Assembly: GCA_029880625.1 (NCBI GenBank)
Contig: JAOUOA010000249.1
Span: forward strand, 1 to 5,254
DNA: 5,254 nt
Source of the DNA: Spirochaetia bacterium
GTDB lineage: Bacteria > Spirochaetota > Leptospiria > Leptospirales > Leptonemataceae
Reading direction: 5' to 3'
Shown: positions 1 to 5,254 of the stretch, piece by piece
Layout: every line of letters starts with the position of its first letter
Position numbering within the stretch: position 1 is the first letter of the stretch
Program-made: the position numbers and the translations under genes
Notes under the pieces: generated by a model
Told to the model about the DNA's origin: nothing
Database searches by the model: none
The model's input: only the letters and a program-made list of their open reading frames with translations

Positions 1-138
1 AAACTCATGCAATGCATTGAAAAAGAAAAAAGGATTGCATTTACGGACTTTAACGGTAGGGCTGTTTACTGGCTCCGGACGCTTGCCCCGAGCCTTCTGG
101 AATACTTTATTACTAAAAAATTAAAAAATGATTTTTGA
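1..138 (+). CDS. C-terminal end of a probable short-chain dehydrogenase/reductase (partial)
   Basis: An open frame enters from the left edge and reads 45 codons before TGA at 136-138. The visible peptide has a basic/acidic patch (residues 4-11), then TDFNGRAVYWLRTLAPSLLE and a Lys-rich end. In many short-chain dehydrogenases (SDR fold) of roughly 250-280 residues, the C-terminus has this layout: a charged 'E-K-x-K-R' stretch, a hydrophobic strand, then an amphipathic helix with 'L..LAP.LL' and a basic tail. The catalytic Tyr-Lys and the Gly-rich cofactor motif would lie outside the window, so the family call rests only on the tail and the substrate cannot be named. It converges with the RND pump gene, so it is probably not co-transcribed with anything else here. 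It could instead be another protein with a similar amphipathic end. Confidence 0.5.
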   Translation, partial: KLMQCIEKEKRIAFTDFNGRAVYWLRTLAPSLLEYFITKKLKNDF

Positions 139-255
139 TGCTGAGTTCAGATCCTGCCTCAGGTTAAAGCGCCGTCATTTATGTGAGAATACATTCCATC
201 ATTTAGTTAAATTTAAAACACAGCACAGAAAAACATTACCGTTCCGCAGATGGAC
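139..255. other. Convergent intergenic gap without a clear terminator
   Basis: These 117 bp lie between the stop of the SDR-like gene (forward) and the stop of the RND gene (reverse). Only weak pairing is visible: CCTG/CAGG around a 3-nt loop near 155-165, and CTGAG/CTCAG with a long loop at about 142-163. Neither is followed by a T tract on either strand. No start codon here opens a frame of convincing length. Transcripts from both sides may overlap, or termination may be Rho-dependent. Confidence 0.5.
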
Positions 256-3200
256 TTAAAAGGAAACATAAGTCAGAATTTTTCTTTTATTTATTGTTTT
301 TATATCTTCGCCTATCATAAAGAAAACTGGGATCACAATCAGAGTGATGCCGGTGCTGAAAAGCAGCCCCCATGCAAGCACAAGCGACATATGGGAAAGG
401 AAAGGATCATATCCGCCGATTCCGTAGCCGGTCGGCAAAACACCCAGCACTGTTGTCATCGTTGTTAGAAAAATCGGGCGAAGACGTGAAACGGCTCCTT
501 CAATTAAATTTTCCAGGCTGAAAACGGAAAAGGATTGGACTGTATGCACCATAACAATACCTGTATTCACAACAACGCCCATAAGCCCAACCATTGCAAT
601 CCCCGCCATCATTGAAGCTGGGATCTGATGAGTAACCAGCACAAAAGACAGACCGATCACAAGAAACGGCAGAGAAAGGAGAATCAAAAAAGGTCCCCGA
701 AACGATGAAAACATCAGGGTCATAATCAGATAAATAAAAAAAACAGCTATTGCGGCTGATAGCTGGAGACCTGAAAATATTTTATTGGTTTCTACGGGCT
801 GACCTGCAAAAGAAATTTCATATCCATGCTCCCCGGAGAATTTCTTTTGAACCTTTTCCATCACTTCAACAGGAGAAATCGTTTCTGTTGAAACATTTGC
901 ATAGACAGCTGTGCTCCTTTGGCCGTTGATATGACGGATGGACGCTTCGGATTTTGATGATTCAAGCTGTACAAAAGAACTCAATCGGACAGGGTACCCT
1001 CTCGGATTCAGAATAAAAAGATTTTCAATAAATGCTTCATCTTTTTCTTTTCTATTTTTCAGGCGAAGACGAAAATCAATGTCCTTTTCAAGATTGCTCA
1101 TTCCTGTCACGATCAGTCCATCGTAAGCAATACGAAGTGTTGTTACAAGATCCTCAACGGTAAGTCCAGCGGAAGAAAGCATTTTCTGATTCATAACCAG
1201 CTTCAGTTCCTCAAGACCTTCCAGTCTATCGATTTCAATTTCCTGAACTCCGGGGATCTGTTCCAGATAAGAAATCACTTCCATGGATTTTTTCTGCCTG
1301 ATTGCTTCATCGTTGGATATGATTCGTACATCTACCGCTTTTCCCATCGGCGGTCCGATGCGTTTCATATTTACTGAATAGGAAACATGAATTTTACGCC
1401 TCAATTCCTGAAGTTTTTTCTGTACGCTTTCAATTATCTCAGAAGCTTTCCTGTCTCTTTTTTCATACGGCGTAAGATAGACAAAAAGAACTGCAAGATT
1501 ATTCTGGACGCCTCGATCCGTTCCTGTAAATTCGCTCAGAGTGCCGATACGCGTACTGAAACCGGATAATTCTTCACCCGGAAGACCGGCAATTATATTT
1601 TCAACTTCAATCGTACGTCTTTCATTTTCTGCAGCAGTAATCCCCGCTTCATATTTCAAGACAATACTGAACTCTTCGCTTGCATCCTGTGGAAAGGGAT
1701 CTTTTTTGATGCCCATACGAAGAAGGATAAGCGATATCCCGGTTAAGGCAAAAAGGATGAGTAAAACTTTATAACGATGATTCAAAGAGTATTTCAGAAT
1801 CTTTCTGTATACATCTTCAATTTTTACAATAAAGGAATGGCGTACCGGTATGCCAGTCTTTGACTCTGCAAGATGAACGGGAAGAAAAAAGAAGCTTTCT
1901 GCAAGGGAAACAGCAAGACCGACAATAATCATAAGAGGAATGGCCCAGATAAATTTCCCCGGAAAACCGCCCAGAGAAAAAAGAGGCGTAAATGCAGCAA
2001 TTGTAGTTGCGCTTGATGCGAAAACCGGCTTCCACAGTCGCGAAACTGCTTTTTCCGCCGCCGCCGCGGAATCCATACCCTGCTCCCGATTCGAATTTAT
2101 TTCTTCAGCAATGACGACTGCATCGTCTACAATCATTCCGATTAAAATCACAAACCCGGCAAGTGAAATAAGATTCAAGGACATGCCTGCAGCCCTGAGG
2201 AAAAGCAGCATCCCAAGAAGAGTGAAAGGAATTCCGAATGCAGTCCATCCTGCAGTTCTGACGTCAAAGATATACAGAAGAACAGCAAGGACGAGGACAA
2301 ATCCCATTGCAGCATTTCCCAGCAAAAGATTGATTCTGTTCGCTGTCAAACGGGACTGGTCGGAAAGGATCTGCAGTCTGACACCATCCGGAATTTTTTC
2401 TGAATCAAGGATTCGCCGAACCTCAGAAATTGTCTCGATAAGATCGGCGCGTCCTTTTTTGCGAAGTGACATTGAGGCGCCGTGTTTTCCGTTATTCCGG
2501 ACTATAAGTTTTTTGTCCTCGGGCGCCATCTTTACATCGGCCACATCTTTCAGGCGCACGCCGTACCCTTCTGCATTCATTAAAATATTTGTTTCCAGGA
2601 CGTCTCTGTAATCTTCAAACTTATTCAGAATAACGATTTTTTTTTCGCCTATGAACGATTCCACGGTTCCGCCCGAACCTTCAAGATTTCTTTTCCGAAC
2701 AGCGGCGGCGATCATTCGAAGATCTACAGATCTTTTTTTTGCTTTTTGTGAATCCACAAGAATATGAACTTCCTGATCGGGAACTCCCGCAAGATCGATT
2801 CCGGAAATTCCATCTGTCCTGAGGAGCCTGTTTTCCAACGAAGTCAAATACGGCTTTAATATAGAATATTCGCCGGTAAAGGCGATTTCCATTACAGGCA
2901 TGTCTGCAGATGTAAAATCAGTTATCTGCGGTCTGCCCCTGATTTCTGATGGAAGATCTTCTGCAGCCAGAACCGCATTTTCAATATCGGAATAAAGCCT
3001 TCTAAACTCTTCGTCTGTGGCATCTTCTTCCGCATCAATTTCAATCAGCGATACGCTCTCTTCCGATACAGACCTGATCTCCTCTATGCCCTCCACCTGC
3101 TCCAGCTCTCTTTCAAGCGGAACTGTTACATTCATTTCAACATCTCTGGATGAAGCTCCGGGATAAATGGTGCGGATCATAATTCTGTTCAATGATATTT

Positions 3201-3318
3201 CCGGAAAACTTTCCTTTCTCGACTGAAACGCGGCAAGAATACCTCCACCTGTAATCAGAAGGATCGTAATTTTGACAATAAGACTGTTATGAATAAAATA
3301 CCTTACCAGGGTTTTCAT
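256..3318 (-). CDS. RND-family efflux transporter permease (AcrB-like, inner membrane)
   Basis: Encodes a 1020-residue proton-driven RND pump, the normal length for AcrB/MexB/CusA-type permeases. The family architecture is complete: TM1 (about 9-30), periplasmic porter domain (31-333), TM2-TM6 (about 334-484), TM7 (about 516-535), second porter domain (536-848) and TM8-TM12 (about 850-1003). TM4 carries GMIVDDAVVIAE, whose Asp398-Asp399 correspond to the AcrB proton-relay pair Asp407/Asp408. TM10 reads GVVVNTGIVMVHT, with Asn918 near the position of AcrB Lys940. TM11/12 holds DPFLSH and FSTGIT. The start ATG lies 4 bp after the marR stop. A Shine-Dalgarno AAGGA (rc of 3327-3331) sits about 8 nt upstream inside marR, suggesting translational coupling. 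No adaptor (MFP) or TolC-type gene is adjacent, so substrates cannot be inferred; drugs, lipids or other amphiphiles are all possible. No frameshift was seen. The HAE versus HME subfamily was not resolved. Confidence 0.95.
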   Translation of the reverse strand: MKTLVRYFIHNSLIVKITILLITGGGILAAFQSRKESFPEISLNRIMIRTIYPGASSRDVEMNVTVPLERELEQVEGIEEIRSVSEESVSLIEIDAEEDATDEEFRRLYSDIENAVLAAEDLPSEIRGRPQITDFTSADMPVMEIAFTGEYSILKPYLTSLENRLLRTDGISGIDLAGVPDQEVHILVDSQKAKKRSVDLRMIAAAVRKRNLEGSGGTVESFIGEKKIVILNKFEDYRDVLETNILMNAEGYGVRLKDVADVKMAPEDKKLIVRNNGKHGASMSLRKKGRADLIETISEVRRILDSEKIPDGVRLQILSDQSRLTANRINLLLGNAAMGFVLVLAVLLYIFDVRTAGWTAFGIPFTLLGMLLFLRAAGMSLNLISLAGFVILIGMIVDDAVVIAEEINSNREQGMDSAAAAEKAVSRLWKPVFASSATTIAAFTPLFSLGGFPGKFIWAIPLMIIVGLAVSLAESFFFLPVHLAESKTGIPVRHSFIVKIEDVYRKILKYSLNHRYKVLLILFALTGISLILLRMGIKKDPFPQDASEEFSIVLKYEAGITAAENERRTIEVENIIAGLPGEELSGFSTRIGTLSEFTGTDRGVQNNLAVLFVYLTPYEKRDRKASEIIESVQKKLQELRRKIHVSYSVNMKRIGPPMGKAVDVRIISNDEAIRQKKSMEVISYLEQIPGVQEIEIDRLEGLEELKLVMNQKMLSSAGLTVEDLVTTLRIAYDGLIVTGMSNLEKDIDFRLRLKNRKEKDEAFIENLFILNPRGYPVRLSSFVQLESSKSEASIRHINGQRSTAVYANVSTETISPVEVMEKVQKKFSGEHGYEISFAGQPVETNKIFSGLQLSAAIAVFFIYLIMTLMFSSFRGPFLILLSLPFLVIGLSFVLVTHQIPASMMAGIAMVGLMGVVVNTGIVMVHTVQSFSVFSLENLIEGAVSRLRPIFLTTMTTVLGVLPTGYGIGGYDPFLSHMSLVLAWGLLFSTGITLIVIPVFFMIGEDIKTINKRKILTYVSF

Positions 3319-3322
3319 TGCT

Positions 3323-3844
3323 TCAGTCCTTTTTCAGATCCTCAAGCGACCTGCTGATATGCCCGATTACTGTATCCAGAGATTTTCGGTTTTGGGAAAG
3401 GTTTGAAAATGCAGATGAAAGACGCCGGAAATGATCCGGAAGAATTTTGGAGATTTTCTGACGACCTTTCTGAGTCAGTTTGAGCATTACGACACGCCGG
3501 TCTTCTTCTGAACGCTCGCCTGTAACAAAACCGGCGTTGAGAAGACCGTTCAGAATTCCAGATACTGTCGGCGCTTTCACGCCCAGAAGAGAGGCAAGTC
3601 CTGCAGGTGTCCATGTTTCATCCGGATGAAGCATCATTGCTGCAAGAATCAGAAATCTTGACTGCGTAAGCCCATAACGTGCAAAATGCTGTGAAATGCT
3701 GTCTTGAACTTTCTGAGAAAGTTCAAGAACAGATATTGCTGTATGAAGGATTTCTTCTGTATCCTGCTCTTCCGCCATCCCGGACATTTTTTTTATAAGC
3801 TCTTTCCGGATAGAATCCCGGGGAAATAAAAATTTTTTCTCCAT
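3323..3844 (-). CDS. MarR-family winged-helix transcriptional regulator
   Basis: A cytoplasmic dimeric DNA-binding repressor of up to 173 residues; MarR proteins are usually 140-160. The winged helix spans about residues 78-128: helix 2 TPAGLASLLGV, recognition helix APTVSGILNGLLNAG (about 91-105), and wing RSEEDRRVVMLKLT with the conserved Asp-Arg-Arg (115-117). Flanking helices (about 28-70 and 130-170) would form the dimer interface and ligand cleft. Start choice is uncertain. The ATG at 3844 has only GAAAG nearly touching it, which is poor spacing. The ATG at 3787 (Met20) has GGAAAGAG 12 nt upstream and gives a more typical 154-residue protein. The gene is first in an operon with the RND pump. 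A 41-bp inverted repeat just upstream is the likely autoregulatory operator, so it probably represses itself and the pump until a small ligand binds. The ligand is unknown. Confidence 0.93.
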   Translation of the reverse strand: MEKKFLFPRDSIRKELIKKMSGMAEEQDTEEILHTAISVLELSQKVQDSISQHFARYGLTQSRFLILAAMMLHPDETWTPAGLASLLGVKAPTVSGILNGLLNAGFVTGERSEEDRRVVMLKLTQKGRQKISKILPDHFRRLSSAFSNLSQNRKSLDTVIGHISRSLEDLKKD

Positions 3845-3850
3845 TCTTTC

Positions 3851-3879
3851 AGATTATTAGTAGCCTAATTATTTGGCAA
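3851..3879 (-). promoter_or_regulatory. Candidate sigma70-type promoter for marR-RND
   Basis: Read on the reverse strand, TTGCCA (3874-3879; 5 of 6 to TTGACA) is followed by a 17-bp spacer and TAATCT (3851-3856) as a weak -10. Transcription would begin near 3843, essentially at the upstream marR ATG. That is one reason to consider the internal ATG at 3787 as the real start. The whole promoter is inside the inverted repeat, so a bound repressor would block polymerase. The -10 matches only 3 of 6, so this is a suggestion. Confidence 0.4.
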
Positions 3880-3889
3880 CTAATAATCT
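3861..3889 (+). promoter_or_regulatory. Weak candidate promoter for the membrane-protein/TusA genes
   Basis: The palindrome places a mirror-image element on the forward strand: TAGCCT (3861-3866), 17 bp, TAATCT (3884-3889). The -35 is worse than its reverse-strand twin because of the single mismatch in the repeat. An alternative is TTGGCA (3873-3878), 16 bp, TAAGAA (3895-3900). Either would give a leader of about 50-60 nt. Only start-site mapping could choose between them. Confidence 0.25.
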
Positions 3890-3940
3890 GCTCCTAAGAA
3901 ACCTTTCAGATAAGAACTCAGTTCAAAACGGTATTTCTTT

Positions 3941-3947
3941 GAAGGAG
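3941..3947 (+). promoter_or_regulatory. Ribosome binding site deciding the start of the membrane-protein gene
   Basis: GAAGGAG is a strong Shine-Dalgarno. Two ATGs follow: 3951 (3 nt away, a different frame that stops after 24 codons) and 3955 (7 nt away, opening the 125-codon gene). The spacing clearly favours 3955. Confidence 0.8.
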
Positions 3948-3954
3948 TATATGC

Positions 3955-4332
3955 ATGACACGAAACAAAAAAAAATTTTCAGCTGCTGTATTGGTCCTTC
4001 TGATTTCAATTCCCACCATTATTGAAGGAAGCTCTGTTCTTTTCGGGATTTCCCGTCCCGATCAAATTATTTTACCCTGGCTGGTCCTGTATAATGTAGC
4101 TGCGGCGGCAGTTTCCCTCATTGTAATTTATTTTCTTTTCAGGAATTCAAAAACAGCCATCCCATTCAGCCTGTTTGTTACGGCATCCCATCTTACGGTA
4201 CTCGGAATTCTTCTGTTCATCTTCTTTTCCAGCGGGAATGTTGCATTGAAAAGCATTGCTGCCATGAGTCTTCGTTCGACAATCTGGCTGATTGTATTTT
4301 TAATTTCTAAAAATACTGAATATGAGAGCTGA
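3955..4332 (+). CDS. Small four-helix integral membrane protein of unknown function
   Basis: Encodes 125 residues with a basic N-terminus (MTRNKKK) and four hydrophobic segments: about 8-30, 38-62, 69-92 and 101-118. The positive-inside rule suggests both ends are cytoplasmic. Polar or notable residues in or near the membrane are Glu24 in TM1, Pro41-Trp42 at the start of TM2, His79 in TM3 and Arg107 before TM4. The pattern 'LPWLVLYN' followed by 'ASHLTVLGILL' and 'AMSLRSTIWL' looks like a conserved small-membrane-protein design, but I cannot name the family. It has a strong ribosome binding site and faces away from marR across the shared operator, so it may belong to the efflux regulon. A TusA-like gene follows 83 bp downstream on the same strand. 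A run of nine A residues near the start is a possible slippage site. Confidence 0.85.
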   Translation: MTRNKKKFSAAVLVLLISIPTIIEGSSVLFGISRPDQIILPWLVLYNVAAAAVSLIVIYFLFRNSKTAIPFSLFVTASHLTVLGILLFIFFSSGNVALKSIAAMSLRSTIWLIVFLISKNTEYES

Positions 4333-4364
4333 ATCGTATTGGGATTCAGCAAAAAAGGTTTTTT
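4328..4364 (+). terminator. Hairpin overlapping the membrane-protein stop codon; weak or atypical terminator
   Basis: GCTGAATC (4328-4335) pairs perfectly with GATTCAGC (4343-4350) around a 7-nt loop. The stop codon TGA at 4330-4332 lies in the 5' arm. The T6 tract (4359-4364) comes 8 nt after the stem, separated by A6-GG, so this is not a classical terminator. A6/T6 can pair with each other and extend the structure. It may attenuate read-through into the TusA-like gene or stabilise the upstream mRNA end. Confidence 0.35.
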
Positions 4365-4415
4365 AGATGAAGAATCTACCTGCGAATAAAACTGCAGAAA
4401 TTTCGAGACATTCTT

Positions 4416-4652
4416 ATGGATGATTTTCAAATTAAAAAAATTGTGGACTGTCGGGGAAAAAACTGCCCCATACCTCTTACAAGACTGAAAAAAGCTCTGG
4501 AAAATATAAATTCCGGAGATACAGTCCATATGATTTCCACATTTCCTGAATCTGTGGATCATATGGTCATCTGGTCCCGAAAAACTGGAAACGAACTCCT
4601 GAAAACCGAAGCGAAAGGAGGCGAATATCATTTTTTTGTAATGAAGAAATGA
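4416..4652 (+). CDS. TusA/SirA/YedF-family sulfur-carrier protein
   Basis: Encodes 78 residues, the usual size of TusA-family proteins (about 75-85). The hallmark is near the N-terminus: VDCRGKNCPIPLTRLKKAL, with the CPxP motif at Cys17-Pro18-Ile19-Pro20 and the basic amphipathic helix that follows. The C-terminal half fits the two-layer alpha/beta fold and ends in a hydrophobic strand (YHFFVMKK). In characterised members the CPxP cysteine carries persulfide sulfur for tRNA thiolation, molybdenum cofactor synthesis or sulfur metabolism. Which role applies here is unknown, and it could be a YedF-like paralogue. An extra cysteine (Cys12) sits five residues before the CPxP cysteine. The start ATG has only a weak GAGA ribosome site (4405-4408); an in-frame stop at 4368-4370 excludes a much earlier start. 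It lies 83 bp after the membrane-protein gene. Confidence 0.9.
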   Translation: MDDFQIKKIVDCRGKNCPIPLTRLKKALENINSGDTVHMISTFPESVDHMVIWSRKTGNELLKTEAKGGEYHFFVMKK

Positions 4653-4748
4653 TAGTTTAATCAGAATTCATAAGAAAAGCATAACGCCGACGAATTATAA
4701 TTTTTTGCGTCAATCAATTGGATTTAACGTTTTACACATTTTAAAAAC

Positions 4749-4778
4749 AAAAAAGCCGGATGAAAACCCGGCTTTTTT
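4749..4778. terminator. Strong bidirectional intrinsic terminator
   Basis: AAAAAAGCCGG (4749-4759) and CCGGCTTTTTT (4768-4778) are perfect complements around an 8-nt loop. The GC core is 5 bp and there is a T6 tract on the forward strand and, by symmetry, on the reverse strand. It lies between the forward TusA-like gene and the reverse FlaA-like gene, so it can end both transcripts. Confidence 0.93.
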
Positions 4779-4810
4779 CGCAGCTCTTCTTAAAAAAATT
4801 TAAGATCCTT

Positions 4811-5254
4811 TTACGGAGCGCCTCCGGCGTCACCTGCAGGTGCAGGTGCGGGAGCTGCCCCGCCGCCCGCTTCAGCAGCTCCTGGAGCTGTACTGCAGTC
4901 TGCAGCAGAAGCATAAATATCGGGATTTCTTGCATTTCTGCGTAGAAGATTGATAAGGTAATTCTTCCTTTCGCAATCTGCTCTGTCAAAATCAATCTGC
5001 GCTCCGTCAAAGTGAACTTCAAAAATCTTTGAAAGGGCTCTGAATTCATCAAAGAAAATATAAACGGTGTCCTGATTCGTATCATGACGGGATCTCAGCT
5101 TGAACTGCTTGAAAATCAAGTTCTTGGTGGGAGGAAATACATCCTGCTTTTGAGGAATATTAATGGGAATCATAGTCGTAAGCGGCTTCCAACCGATAAA
5201 ATCAACCGATCCAAATTTCAGAATATGAACTCTGCCTGTCCAGTCTTCCACCCA
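4811..5254 (-). CDS. flaA: Flagellar filament outer layer (sheath) protein FlaA, C-terminal part
   Basis: The reverse frame is open from the right edge to TAA at 4811-4813, showing the last 147 residues. A GTG at 5249-5251 could be read as a start, but the frame continues upstream with Trp and the match begins mid-domain, so the gene is cut by the window. The segment WTGRVHILKFGSVDFIGWKPL, then IPINIPQ, FKQFKLRSR, VYIFFDEFRAL and FEVHFDGAQIDFD resembles the beta-rich C-terminal domain of spirochaete FlaA. Those proteins are exported to the periplasm, where they form the sheath around the FlaB core of the endoflagellum. The signal peptide should lie outside the window. After a charged linker (DCERKNYLINLLRRN), the protein ends in a roughly 30-residue Ala/Pro/Gly-rich tail with two Cys residues before it. 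The family call is from memory of FlaA patterns. Another periplasmic jelly-roll-like protein is the main alternative. Confidence 0.7.
   Translation of the reverse strand, partial: WVEDWTGRVHILKFGSVDFIGWKPLTTMIPINIPQKQDVFPPTKNLIFKQFKLRSRHDTNQDTVYIFFDEFRALSKIFEVHFDGAQIDFDRADCERKNYLINLLRRNARNPDIYASAADCSTAPGAAEAGGGAAPAPAPAGDAGGAP

Larger units (their letters stand above)
3850..3890. promoter_or_regulatory. 41-bp near-perfect inverted repeat, probable MarR operator
   Basis: The left arm CAGATTATTAGTAGCC (3850-3865) and right arm GGCAACTAATAATCTG (3875-3890) are reverse complements at 15 of 16 positions. The only mismatch is A3862/A3878, and the spacer is 9 A/T-rich bases. The inner part, TTAGTAGCC...GGCAACTAA, resembles known MarR/SlyA-type operators built on TTGCC/GGCAA half-sites. 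It lies between the marR-RND operon and the divergent membrane-protein gene, where an autoregulatory operator would be expected. No T tract follows, so an intrinsic terminator is unlikely. That this MarR binds here is inference. Confidence 0.75.

Noticed and set aside
250..468. A 72-codon forward open frame at the 3' end of the RND gene
   Set aside because: It is antisense to TM10-TM12 of the RND protein, with no ribosome site or domain pattern.
1940..2611. A 223-codon forward open frame opposite the RND gene
   Set aside because: It lies wholly antisense to a clearly conserved transporter, its composition is Ser/Arg/Ile-rich without domain-like pattern, and it has no convincing ribosome site. 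It is a shadow frame.
4364..4378. Small inverted repeat TAGAT/ATCTA upstream of the TusA-like gene
   Set aside because: A 5-bp A/T-rich stem is expected by chance, and nothing around it supports a regulatory role.
4128..4631. A 167-codon reverse open frame across the membrane-protein and TusA-like genes
   Set aside because: It covers the complement of two better-supported genes and the hairpin between them, and shows no recognisable motif.
4693..4702. Perfect 10-bp palindrome AATTATAATT flanked by GACG/CGTC
   Set aside because: It is pure A/T in an A/T-rich intergenic gap, so chance is likely. It is not placed as a promoter for any gene in the window and is too short to call an operator.
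4741..5085. A 114-codon reverse open frame overlapping the FlaA-like gene
   Set aside because: It is in another frame of the FlaA-like gene and would run through the bidirectional terminator. The FlaA frame has the family-like pattern.
5249..5251. GTG as the start codon of the FlaA-like gene
   Set aside because: The frame continues to the window edge without a stop, and the visible sequence begins inside a conserved domain without a signal peptide. The gene is therefore truncated by the window.

Overview
The window looks like chromosomal DNA from a spirochaete, probably Treponema or a close relative. The main reason is the right-hand reverse-strand gene. It matches the C-terminal part of the flagellar filament outer layer (sheath) protein FlaA, which is characteristic of spirochaetes. 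The moderate-to-low GC, A/T-rich intergenic DNA and Gram-negative-type RND pump fit that. The assignment rests on remembered family features, not on a search.

Layout from left to right. (1) The last 45 codons of a forward gene, probably a short-chain dehydrogenase/reductase (1-138). (2) A convergent intergenic gap without an obvious terminator (139-255). (3) A reverse-strand operon: a MarR-family regulator (3323-3844, perhaps really starting at 3787) followed after 4 bp by a full-length 1020-residue RND efflux permease (256-3318). (4) A divergent control region with a long, nearly perfect inverted repeat (3850-3890), probably the MarR operator, with promoter-like elements for both directions. 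(5) Two small forward genes: an unrecognised 125-residue membrane protein (3955-4332) and a 78-residue TusA/SirA-family protein with a CPxP motif (4416-4652). (6) A strong bidirectional intrinsic terminator (4749-4778). (7) The 3' end of the reverse-strand flaA-like gene (4811-5254), which runs off the right edge.

How the genes may work together. MarR probably represses its own promoter and hence the pump, and is released by a ligand related to what the pump exports. The operator also lies at the promoter position for the membrane-protein/TusA pair, so those genes may be in the same regulon. No adaptor (MFP) or TolC-like gene lies in the window, so the pump must either borrow one or work without it.

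No mobile element, CRISPR array, tRNA or rRNA was seen. The window is mostly ordinary. The most interesting points are the shared operator/promoter architecture, the adaptor-less MarR-RND pair with an unusual TM10, the TusA/membrane-protein neighbours, the slippery A9 tract with two start codons, and the Ala/Pro/Gly tail on the FlaA-like protein.
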